Positions 48,210 through 55,305 of a stretch of DNA of 55,305 nucleotides are shown here, one piece after another. Position numbers and translations under genes: made by a program. This DNA is from Campylobacterales bacterium (lineage in GTDB: Bacteria; Campylobacterota; Campylobacteria; Campylobacterales; JALSKU01). The stretch spans positions 1-55,305 of the forward strand of contig JAMOOV010000050.1 of assembly GCA_027065125.1 (NCBI GenBank), written 5' to 3'. The notes beneath the pieces are model-generated. The model was not told the origin of the DNA. It made no database searches and saw only the letters and a program-made list of their open reading frames with translations. The stretch's first letter is position 1. Every line of letters begins with the position of its first letter.

Positions 48210-49885
48210 AAATGTATGAGAAGTTCGTATATGCTATCATAAACAGTAGATTTAATAAATTTGCAGTTATCGTTATAACTCTTTTGGCACTTTTGGGTTC
48301 GGTTTTGATGATAGCACCTACAAAAATAGTACTTGTAAAAATGCTACCGGGTAAAAGTGCAAATACATATAGTGCCTATGTTGATCTTCCGAGTGGAAGT
48401 TCGATAGAGCAGACGAAAAAAGTCGGCAAATGTGTTGTAAATATACTTAAAAAAGAGAAAGAGGTTACCGATATAGAGGGTTATTACGGGGATGGTGCCC
48501 CGCTTGATTATGCAGGTTTGGTAAAAGGAAGCGGATTTAAAAATAGTGAAAATGTAGCTGAATTTGTCGTAAATCTTACCGATAAGCATGAAAGAGAGGA
48601 GAGAAGCTACGAGATGGTGCATAGGATTAGACCTATCATCAAAAAAAGTTGTGAAAAATTGGTTAAGGGAACCGTTATAAAGATGATAGAGCAGCCCGCC
48701 GGTCCTCCTACACTTGCAGCTATTGTTACCGAAATATATGGACAAAATCTAAGCTCAATTAGAAAATTATCTAAAAGAGTGGCAAATATACTTAAAAATA
48801 CAAAAGGTTTGGTAGATATAGACATTATGGATGATGATGTCTATACGAAATATAATGTTTTGCCCAATATTGACAAGATTCAAAAAAGTGGACTTTCTGT
48901 GGAGCAGGTTCAAAAGATACTCTATCTTGCTTTTGAAGGAATGGGAGTAGGGGTTAAAAATAGCGAAAACTATCCCACTCAAATAGAGCTTTTCATAAGA
49001 CTTAGCGATAAAACAAGAAGATTTAATACTTCATCTTTAAAAGATGTCAAGAGTAAACTTGCCACTTTCGAACTTATGAACCAGAAGGGTATGATGGTGC
49101 CATTAAGCGAGGTTGTGGATATAGTTAAAAGTATAAACAAGCAGACTATAACTCATAAAAATCTTAGAAGATATATAAATGTTATTGCCGAAGCGGATGA
49201 AGTTTCTCAAGTTTATCCGCTTTTGGATGCAAGAGAAAAGATGATGAAAGAGTTATCAAAATATTATGATATTAAAGAAGATAGTATCAAAAACTTTACT
49301 CACATGTTCGATCTTCATTTAACGGATAAAAAAACGGGAGAAAAGCTTGATATAGTATGGGACGGAGAGATGAAAGTGACCCTTGATACTTTTAGAGATT
49401 TGGGGCTTGCTTTTATCGCGGCACTTGTGATGATATACTTTCTTATGGTTATCTACTATAAAAGCTATTCTATAAGCAGTATTATAATGGCAGGAAGCTT
49501 TTTGTCAATCATCGGTGTTATAGTGGGGCATTGGGTTGCCGATCTTGTTACTAAAGATACCTTTTTTCTTACATCAACGAGTTTGATAGGGTTTATTGCC
49601 CTTATGGGTATAAGTTCAAGAAACTCTTTGCTTTTAGTGGATTTTGCAAAAGCACTTATAGAGGAAAAGGGGATTGAGAAAAAAAGAGCCATAGCTGTAG
49701 CAACGGCAACAAGGGCAAAGCCTATTGTGTTAACGGCTATAGCTATTATACTTGGTTCGGCTTTACTTGCGAGTGATCCGATATTCGGAGGACTTGGTGT
49801 GGCACTTATAGGAGGTACCGTTGCAGCGGTAGCGGTATCATTGATATTTATTCCGGTTTTGATGGATAATACAAAAGCAATTTAA
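48206..49885 (+). CDS. RND efflux permease, C-terminal half
   Basis: A 559-residue protein matching the second half of an RND permease: helix 7 ([18 protein letters not shown]), the second porter domain (about 40-385) and helices 8-12 ([97 protein letters not shown]). At the AcrB K940 site it has Arg (SSRNSLL) and at R971 Lys (RAKPIVL). Its ATG overlaps the stop of the first half (ATGA) and has a GGGGGTGAG ribosome site in it, so it is a true separate gene. The two should form one pump with the adaptor and TolC-like protein. Confidence 0.9.
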   Translation: MKMYEKFVYAIINSRFNKFAVIVITLLALLGSVLMIAPTKIVLVKMLPGKSANTYSAYVDLPSGSSIEQTKKVGKCVVNILKKEKEVTDIEGYYGDGAPLDYAGLVKGSGFKNSENVAEFVVNLTDKHEREERSYEMVHRIRPIIKKSCEKLVKGTVIKMIEQPAGPPTLAAIVTEIYGQNLSSIRKLSKRVANILKNTKGLVDIDIMDDDVYTKYNVLPNIDKIQKSGLSVEQVQKILYLAFEGMGVGVKNSENYPTQIELFIRLSDKTRRFNTSSLKDVKSKLATFELMNQKGMMVPLSEVVDIVKSINKQTITHKNLRRYINVIAEADEVSQVYPLLDAREKMMKELSKYYDIKEDSIKNFTHMFDLHLTDKKTGEKLDIVWDGEMKVTLDTFRDLGLAFIAALVMIYFLMVIYYKSYSISSIIMAGSFLSIIGVIVGHWVADLVTKDTFFLTSTSLIGFIALMGISSRNSLLLVDFAKALIEEKGIEKKRAIAVATATRAKPIVLTAIAIILGSALLASDPIFGGLGVALIGGTVAAVAVSLIFIPVLMDNTKAI

Positions 49886-49898
49886 TATAGGAGATTTG

Positions 49899-50462
49899 AT
49901 GGCAACATATTCAATGAGTGATTTGAAAAAAGGTTTAAAAATAGAGTTAAATGGTATTCCTTATAAGATAGTGGAGTATCAACATGTAAAACCCGGTAAA
50001 GGTGCGGCATTTGTAAGAGTTAAAATAAAGTCATATCTAAACGGTAAAGTGATAGATAAAACTTTTCATGCTGGTGATAAGTGCGAAGCACCAGATCTTG
50101 AAGATAAAAAGATGCAATATCTTTATAATGATGGAGAAATGTTACATTTTATGGATACGGCAACTTACGATCAGATAGCATTAAGTGAAGATCAGGTTGG
50201 AGATGCTCAAAAGTGGTTTATAGATGGTATGAATGTAGATATTTTATTTCATAACGGAGAGGCTATAGGTGTTGAAGCTCCATCAGTTGTCGAATTAAAA
50301 GTTGTGGATACTCCGCCGAATTTTAAAGGTGATTCACAAGGCGGAAAAAAACCTGCAACTCTTGAAAGCGGAGCAGTAGTGCAGATACCGTATCATATCT
50401 TAGAGGGAGATACCATAAGAGTCGATACTGCAAAAGGCGAGTATCTCGAAAAAGTTAAATAA
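49899..50462 (+). CDS. efp: Elongation factor P
   Basis: A 187-residue protein. I chose the ATG at 49899 over a TTG at 49896 (AGGAG lies at 49889-49893). It has three beta-barrel domains: KOW-like N-terminal, and two OB-folds. The tip loop [14 protein letters not shown] places Lys34 where EF-P is often modified by beta-lysine. EF-P relieves stalling at polyproline runs. It begins 13 bases after the efflux operon, which lacks a terminator before it. Confidence 0.96.
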   Translation: MATYSMSDLKKGLKIELNGIPYKIVEYQHVKPGKGAAFVRVKIKSYLNGKVIDKTFHAGDKCEAPDLEDKKMQYLYNDGEMLHFMDTATYDQIALSEDQVGDAQKWFIDGMNVDILFHNGEAIGVEAPSVVELKVVDTPPNFKGDSQGGKKPATLESGAVVQIPYHILEGDTIRVDTAKGEYLEKVK

Positions 50463-50480
50463 ATTTTTCAAGGAGAGACG

Positions 50481-51038
50481 ATGGCAAAAGTTTTAGTTCC
50501 TTTGGCAAACGGATTTGAAGAGATAGAGGCGATGAGTATCATAGATGTTTTAGGTAGAGCAGGAGTTGATGTTATCGTTGCCGGTCTTGAGAAAAAAGAG
50601 GTTGAGGGTTCAAATACCGGATTGAAATTTATAGCTCATACTGTTTTGGATGATGTTGACATTTCCTCTCTTGACATGATAGTACTTCCAGGAGGACTTC
50701 CTGGAAGCGAGTATCTTGCAAAAAGTGAAAAGATTAAAAATATTATAAAAACTTTATCTGATAAAGGAAAGCCCGTAGGTGCTATATGTGCTGCTCCTTG
50801 GGCATTAAAAGAAGCGGGAGTGCTTGATGGCAAAAAGCATACCAATTATCCCGGATTTGAAGAGCATACCGGAAAAGAGTGCTATGTAAGTGATCAAAAA
50901 GTTGTTATAGATAGTAATGTTATTACTTCAAGAGGTCCCGGTACGGCTATATGTTTTGCTCTTGAGATTGTTAAGATGTTGCAAGGCGAAGAGGTTTATA
51001 ATCAATTAAAAGAGGGATTATTGGTCGATTATTGCTAA
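50481..51038 (+). CDS. DJ-1/PfpI/ThiJ-family protein
   Basis: A 185-residue protein of the DJ-1/PfpI superfamily. The nucleophile elbow AICAAPWAL contains Cys103, in the position of the redox-active DJ-1 Cys106, and the partner Glu is near residue 15 (GFEEIEAM). Family members act as deglycase, glyoxalase or chaperones in stress; the activity of this one is not determined. It starts 18 bases after efp, with AAGGAGAG upstream. Confidence 0.9.
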   Translation: MAKVLVPLANGFEEIEAMSIIDVLGRAGVDVIVAGLEKKEVEGSNTGLKFIAHTVLDDVDISSLDMIVLPGGLPGSEYLAKSEKIKNIIKTLSDKGKPVGAICAAPWALKEAGVLDGKKHTNYPGFEEHTGKECYVSDQKVVIDSNVITSRGPGTAICFALEIVKMLQGEEVYNQLKEGLLVDYC

Positions 51039-51061
51039 ACTGATAAACATAAGGAGGGATT

Positions 51062-51218
51062 ATGATCAATCTCTCCAAAATATTTAAGGCATATTATAGG
51101 AATTTGTCTTGCTTACATTTATACTATTTTCTTCTTATTATCACTATTTACTCTAAAACATAACTTGATTTATGACAAATATGTACCTTTTTTACTGAGT
51201 AAATTTAAAAATTTGTAA
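51062..51218 (+). pseudogene. Small membrane protein gene with a +1 frameshift
   Basis: An ATG at 51062 follows a very strong ribosome site (AAGGAGGGATT). The first frame codes MINLSKIFK and then runs to a stop at 51163. One base over, the frame continues HIIGICLAYIYTIFFLLLSL, a clear membrane helix, then FTLKHNLIYDKYVPFLLSKF and a stop at 51216-51218. Removing one G after AAG would give one protein of about 52 residues. It may be a real frameshift or a sequencing error. Confidence 0.5.
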
Positions 51219-51246
51219 TAATATTATTTGAATATATACTCATAAA

Positions 51247-51262
51247 ATGAATAATTATTCAT
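51247..51262. promoter_or_regulatory. 16-bp palindrome upstream of the HD-GYP gene
   Basis: ATGAATAATTATTCAT is a perfect inverted repeat about 22 bases upstream of a TATATT candidate -10 box. It is a candidate regulator site, though AT-rich DNA yields such repeats more easily by chance. Confidence 0.35.
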
Positions 51263-51289
51263 AAAATTAAATAAATATTTATCATATAT

Positions 51290-51317
51290 TCTATAAACTT
51301 TCAAAATAGTTTATAGA
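51290..51317 (+). promoter_or_regulatory. Hairpin in the leader of the HD-GYP gene
   Basis: TCTATAAACT (51290-51299) and AGTTTATAGA (51308-51317) form a perfect 10-bp stem with an 8-base loop, between the candidate -10 (51285-51290) and the TTG start at 51345. It has no T-tract and lies within the expected leader. Confidence 0.4.
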
Positions 51318-51344
51318 GTAAAAATTAACAAGCAAGGTAATAAT

Positions 51345-53024
51345 TTGTCCAAAGAGATCTTCCATTTAAAATATTTCAAAAAAACTATGATTGTTGTTGC
51401 ATTGTTTTGGTCATTGATGACTATAGTGTTTTTTATTTATCAAGTTGAAAATGAGAATATACATTTAAAAAATAATACTATATCAAAAATTAAAAATCTT
51501 GCAAATGAGTCCAAAGCATTAGTGTATTGGGCATATGCACAAAAAGTAAGGGAAATGCATATGCATAAAAATAGCAACAATAATGCAAAACCCGGTTTTT
51601 CTATAAGAGATATGTTGAATAATGCAATGAAAAACGAGAAGATTAAGTATGATATAAACTTGAATTTTGATGAAGATGATCTTTCTGAATTATCAAAAAA
51701 TATAGCTGATGTTATAAGAAATATGCAAAATACACAAAAAGATCAATATACGATATATAAGAATAATAATAAAAAATATATATTTTATACTACGGCTTTG
51801 ATTGCAAATAGAAACTGTATTAGTTGTCATATTCACTCAGAAGATAATATTGGAAGTGTAATAGGCGGTATCACTTTTAAAAAAGATATACCAATATTTC
51901 AAAATGAAAATCCAAAAATTTTCTATTTTTTAATTTTTTCATATTCTCTTACTTGGTTGATAGGTATTTTAGGTATCTATTTGATTTATAAAAGAGGTAT
52001 GAAAGCTTTCAATGACAATTTGAAAAATTTTGAAAATAGCATATATAGACTTGTTAATATGGTGGAAAAAAGAGATGCATATACTGCTGGTCACAGTAAA
52101 AGAGTGGCTGTTTATGCAAAACTTATTGCAGAAAAAATGTGGTGTAATACAAAAGATATAGATTTTGTTTACAAAGCCGGCATATTGCACGATATAGGGA
52201 AAATTGAAATCCCTGATGCATTATTGCTAAAACCTGAAAAATTAAATGAATTAGAGTATTCACTTATTCAAAGACATCCGGAAACCGGCTATAATTTACT
52301 AAATAAAAAGCCGTTTAAAGAATTGGCTGAAATTGTTTTGTATCATCATGAAAGATATGACGGAAAGGGATATCCAAAAGGTTTAAAGTCAAAAGAGATA
52401 CCTTTACTATCAAGAATTATTGCTATAGCAGATGCTTTTGATGCAATGACTACCAATAGATCATATAGAGAAGCATTGAGTGTGGAGGAGGCGGTGGAGA
52501 TAATTTGCAGAGAAAAAGGAAAACAGTTTGATCCCAAGATAGTTAATGTTGCGAAAGATATACTACTAAGCCAAAAGCCTCCTGTCGGTATCAGTCAGTT
52601 ACCAAAAGATAAGTTTGAAGAATTTAAATTTTATTACTATTTGAAAGATCAACTAACCGGTCTTTACAATATGAACTATGTGGCATTTTTGTTAACTCAT
52701 GTATCTAAAAATGATAATATTTTTGTAAATCACATAAGCTTGTCCAATTTTGCCGAATACAACAAAAAAATGGGTTGGAGAGGAGGAGATGAGCTACTTA
52801 AAAATTTTGCAAATAAACTATTGGAATATTTTTCCGAAGAAAAAGTGGTTAGATTTGCCGGAGATCATTTTCTTGTAATAAGCTATAAGGATTATATAAA
52901 ATTTGACTGTGATGATTTTAAGAAAAAATTTAATTTGAAATATATTGATATAAAATGCAAACACTTTATTATAGAAAAAGGAAAAAAGATTACATTAGAA
53001 AAATTTGAGGAGTATATTCGCTAA
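51345..53024 (+). CDS. Membrane heme-c sensor HD-GYP phosphodiesterase with degenerate GGDEF tail
   Basis: A 559-residue protein. Helix 1 (MIVVALFWSLMTIVFFIY), a periplasmic region of about 155 residues with a heme-c motif CISCH (about 158-162) in a DUF3365/Tll0287-like setting, helix 2 (IFYFLIFSYSLTWLIGILGIYL), then an HD-GYP domain (about 235-420) with HDIGKIEIPDALLLKP (HD at 282-283) and HHERYDGKGYP (GYP at 342-344). The C-terminal part (about 430-559) resembles GGDEF but reads FAGDHF at the active site, so it should not cyclise GTP. It probably breaks down cyclic di-GMP under redox or gas control. The start is a TTG. Confidence 0.88.
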   Translation: MSKEIFHLKYFKKTMIVVALFWSLMTIVFFIYQVENENIHLKNNTISKIKNLANESKALVYWAYAQKVREMHMHKNSNNNAKPGFSIRDMLNNAMKNEKIKYDINLNFDEDDLSELSKNIADVIRNMQNTQKDQYTIYKNNNKKYIFYTTALIANRNCISCHIHSEDNIGSVIGGITFKKDIPIFQNENPKIFYFLIFSYSLTWLIGILGIYLIYKRGMKAFNDNLKNFENSIYRLVNMVEKRDAYTAGHSKRVAVYAKLIAEKMWCNTKDIDFVYKAGILHDIGKIEIPDALLLKPEKLNELEYSLIQRHPETGYNLLNKKPFKELAEIVLYHHERYDGKGYPKGLKSKEIPLLSRIIAIADAFDAMTTNRSYREALSVEEAVEIICREKGKQFDPKIVNVAKDILLSQKPPVGISQLPKDKFEEFKFYYYLKDQLTGLYNMNYVAFLLTHVSKNDNIFVNHISLSNFAEYNKKMGWRGGDELLKNFANKLLEYFSEEKVVRFAGDHFLVISYKDYIKFDCDDFKKKFNLKYIDIKCKHFIIEKGKKITLEKFEEYIR

Positions 53025-53053
53025 GTTTTACCTAATGATAATGCAATTTATTC

Positions 53054-53059
53054 TATAAT
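53054..53059 (+). promoter_or_regulatory. Candidate -10 box for dnaE
   Basis: TATAAT at 53054-53059 in the short gap after the HD-GYP gene, 26 bases before the ATG at 53085. Confidence 0.5.
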
Positions 53060-53084
53060 AATATAAAAAACAGTAGGTAAAATA

Positions 53085-55305
53085 ATGGATCAAGTAAAAT
53101 TTACTCATCTTCATCTCCACACCGAATACTCATTGCTTGATGGTGCCAATAAAATAAAACTTTTAGCTAAGAAACTTAAAGAACAAGGTGTTACAAGTGT
53201 TGCTATAACCGACCATGGCAATATGTTTGGAGCCCTTGATTTTTATAAAACTATGAAATCTGAAGGTATCAAGCCTATCATCGGCATAGAGGCTTATATA
53301 CACAATAGTGATGATATTGGAGATAAAACAACAAGACAAAGATTTCATCTTTGCTTATTTGCAAAAAATGAGATCGGTTATAAAAATCTTATGTATTTGA
53401 GTTCTCAGAGTTATATTAATGGCTTTTACTACTATCCAAGAATAAATAAAAAACTTTTAAAAGAGCATAGCGAGGGGCTTATATGTTCATCTGCCTGCTT
53501 GCAGGGAGAAGTGAATTGGCATTTAAATACAAATAGTGAAAGAAATAGAAAATTCGGAGCAAAAGGGTATGAAAAGGCAAAAGAGGTAGCCCTTGAGTAT
53601 AAAGAGATATTTGGGGAGGATTTTTACCTTGAGCTTATGAGGCATGGTATAAACGATCAGCTATTTATAGATAATCAAACTATTAAACTATCCCTTGAAA
53701 CGGGCATCAAGATAATAGCTACAAATGATACTCACTATCTAAGACAAGAGGAGGCTGATGCGCATGAAGCCTTTATGTGTATAGCGATGAATAAAGAATT
53801 TGACGACCCTAAAAGATTAAGGCACTCTGTTCATGAATTTTATCTCAAATCTCCTGAAGAGATGGCAAAACTATATGCCGATATACCCGAAGCTATAGAA
53901 AATACTCAAGAGATTGTCGAAAAATGTAATCTTGAGTTGCATCTTGGCAATCCGACACCTCCAAAGTTTAAATTTACCGAAGAGTATGCAAAAAAAGAGG
54001 GGCTGGACTTTCATAGTGATGAAGAATATTTTACTTACAAGTGTCAAAAGGGACTTGAAAAAAGGCTTGAACATATTCCTGAAAATGAGCATCAAAGATA
54101 TAAAGATAGATTACAAAGAGAGATAGAGATTATCAATGAAATGAAATTTCCCGGATATATGCTTATAGTTTGGGATTTTACAAGAGAGGCGAAAAAAAGA
54201 AGTATTCCTGTAGGACCAGGAAGAGGATCTGCTGCAGGAAGTCTTGTGGCATATTCGCTTTTTATAACCGATATAGATCCTTTAAAATACAATCTTCTTT
54301 TTGAGAGATTTTTAAATCCCGAGAGAGTAAGCATGCCTGATATTGATATGGATTTTTGCCAGGCAAGAAGAGGGGAGATTATCAACTATGTTGTTGAAAA
54401 ATATGGTAGATATAATGTGGCTCAAGTTATTACATTTGGTAAGCTTTTGGCAAAGGGAGTTATTAGAGATACTGCAAGAGTTCTTGGTATGCCTTATGCT
54501 GAAGCGGATAGGATGGCTAAACTTATACCGGATGAAATCGGTATTACTCTTGAAAAGGCTTATGAAAAGGAACCTAAATTAAGAGAACTCATAGAAAAAG
54601 ATAGAGCGGCCGCAAGGGTTTGGAAGTTTGCTCTATCTTTGGAAGGGTTAAATAGAAATGCAGGTATGCATGCAGCTGGAGTTGTGTTAAGCAATGAAGA
54701 ACTTTGGCACAAAACTCCACTATATAAACCATCGGGAGAAGAAACCCTTATAACTCAATACTCTTTAAAGTATCTTGAAGATGTTGATCTTATAAAATTT
54801 GACTTTTTGGGACTTAAAACTCTAACTGTTATAGACAATGCTTTGAAACTAATAAAAAAAAGATATAACAAAGATATAAATTTATCTTTGCTTGATGTAA
54901 ATGACAAAAAAGTTTATGAGCTTATTCAAAGTGGAAATACTTTGGGATTGTTTCAAATAGAATCAAGTGGAATGAGGCAGTTAAATGAAAAGTTGAAGCC
55001 TACAACTTTTGAGGACATTATTGCTGTTTTGGCTCTTTATCGTCCAGGTCCTATGGAGAGTGGTATGCTTGATGATTTTGTTGAAAGAAAGCATGGAAGA
55101 GCCGAGATAACATATATGTTTGATGAGCTTGAACCGATACTAAAACCGACTTATGGAGTTATAGTTTATCAAGAGCAAGTTATGCAAATAGTGCAAACCA
55201 TAGGTGGCTTTTCACTTGGCGGGGCTGATGTGGTCAGAAGAGCTATGGGTAAAAAGATAAAGTCTGAAATGGATAGGTTAAAGGGAGAGTTTGCCGATGG
55301 AGCGG
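53085..55305 (+). CDS. dnaE: DNA polymerase III alpha subunit, 5' part
   Basis: The frame opens at the ATG at 53085 and remains open to the window edge, giving the first 740 residues; the 3' part lies outside. The PHP domain starts THLHLHTEYSLLDGANKI. The polymerase part has GPGRGSAAGSLVAYSL, the catalytic pair in MPDIDMDF (Asp 419 and 421), and later the RPGPMESGMLDDFVERKHG block. It is the replicative polymerase subunit. A weak AGGT ribosome site precedes the ATG. Confidence 0.95.
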   Translation, partial: MDQVKFTHLHLHTEYSLLDGANKIKLLAKKLKEQGVTSVAITDHGNMFGALDFYKTMKSEGIKPIIGIEAYIHNSDDIGDKTTRQRFHLCLFAKNEIGYKNLMYLSSQSYINGFYYYPRINKKLLKEHSEGLICSSACLQGEVNWHLNTNSERNRKFGAKGYEKAKEVALEYKEIFGEDFYLELMRHGINDQLFIDNQTIKLSLETGIKIIATNDTHYLRQEEADAHEAFMCIAMNKEFDDPKRLRHSVHEFYLKSPEEMAKLYADIPEAIENTQEIVEKCNLELHLGNPTPPKFKFTEEYAKKEGLDFHSDEEYFTYKCQKGLEKRLEHIPENEHQRYKDRLQREIEIINEMKFPGYMLIVWDFTREAKKRSIPVGPGRGSAAGSLVAYSLFITDIDPLKYNLLFERFLNPERVSMPDIDMDFCQARRGEIINYVVEKYGRYNVAQVITFGKLLAKGVIRDTARVLGMPYAEADRMAKLIPDEIGITLEKAYEKEPKLRELIEKDRAAARVWKFALSLEGLNRNAGMHAAGVVLSNEELWHKTPLYKPSGEETLITQYSLKYLEDVDLIKFDFLGLKTLTVIDNALKLIKKRYNKDINLSLLDVNDKKVYELIQSGNTLGLFQIESSGMRQLNEKLKPTTFEDIIAVLALYRPGPMESGMLDDFVERKHGRAEITYMFDELEPILKPTYGVIVYQEQVMQIVQTIGGFSLGGADVVRRAMGKKIKSEMDRLKGEFADGA

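Larger units (their letters stand above)
51039..51344. other. 306-bp gap between the DJ-1 gene and the HD-GYP gene
   Basis: Besides the frameshifted small gene (51062-51218), the gap has AT-rich sequence with a 16-bp palindrome (51247-51262), a TATATT candidate -10 at 51285-51290 and a hairpin (51290-51317) ahead of the HD-GYP start. Nothing else is recognised. Confidence 0.6.

Noticed and set aside
46581-49885. Split RND permease read as a frameshift error or pseudogene
   Set aside because: The second half has its own ribosome site and ATGA overlap, and the cut falls exactly between the two six-helix halves.
51062-51218. Programmed frameshift in the small membrane gene
   Set aside because: No classical slippery heptamer or stimulating stem is visible at the junction, so decay or error is more likely.

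Overview
The window is AT-rich, gene-dense chromosomal DNA from a member of the Campylobacterota (Epsilonproteobacteria), most likely a free-living, respiratory relative of the Sulfurimonas/Sulfurovum/Sulfurospirillum type. Protein families and gene order point this way: an oorDABC-type 2-oxoglutarate:ferredoxin oxidoreductase beside sucCD, FapA/DUF342-ruvA-ddl-(Phd-like)-hydrolase-murF, HIT-pheS-pheT-aroA-ispH-rpsA-(small membrane protein)-serA, and oadA-pckA-argH. From memory, these blocks resemble gene neighbourhoods in Campylobacter jejuni. The species cannot be named from the sequence alone. No rRNA, tRNA, CRISPR array, prophage or intact mobile element was seen.

Layout. 1-4305 (+): 3' end of sucC, sucD, oorD-A-B-C (central carbon, TCA or reverse TCA). 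4341-5947 (-): a REC-REC-GGDEF diguanylate cyclase translationally coupled to a HIT protein. 5948-6438: a gene-poor gap. 6439-9543 (-): a small c-type cytochrome, cysS, murJ. 9632-13148 (+): FapA-like protein, ruvA, ddl. 13201-17131 (+): Phd/YefM-like orphan antitoxin, alpha/beta hydrolase, membrane-anchored murF, B12-binding radical SAM protein. 17238-17486 (+): exported ComEA-like protein, then a decayed IS3-type orfA remnant. 18072-24950 (-): RRM RNA-binding protein with a structured leader, RND/MMPL-type lipid exporter, MlaC, MlaA, valS. 25064-27686 (+): TPP riboswitch, thiC, MBL-fold hydrolase. 27782-34236 (+): oadG-A-B, pckA, argH. 34349-34705 (-): HinT-type HIT protein. 34941-44277 (+): pheS, pheT, aroA, ispH, rpsA, a small membrane protein, serA. 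44361-49885 (+): TolC-like protein, adaptor, and an RND permease split into two genes. 49899-51038 (+): efp and a DJ-1/PfpI protein. 51345-53024 (+): heme-c HD-GYP phosphodiesterase. 53085-end (+): dnaE, cut by the window edge.

How it works together. The sucCD-oor and oadGAB-pckA sets handle succinyl-CoA/2-oxoglutarate and oxaloacetate/pyruvate/PEP interconversion. Cell-envelope biogenesis is prominent: murJ, ddl, murF, MlaA/MlaC plus an RND exporter, and a TolC-RND pump. Two c-di-GMP proteins, one making and one degrading it, sit at opposite ends; the degrading one carries an apparent periplasmic heme-c sensor.

The most unusual signals are: (i) a three-way-junction leader with a mutually exclusive alternative pairing ahead of the RRM gene; (ii) the MlaA-MlaC-RND operon without MlaFEDB; (iii) a split RND permease with altered proton-relay residues behind a perfect 18-bp palindromic operator; (iv) a Phd-like antitoxin without a toxin, in the cell-wall cluster, preceded by a perfect 18-bp palindrome; (v) a PheRS beta subunit with a degenerate editing domain; and (vi) a heme-c HD-GYP protein ending in a degenerate GGDEF domain.
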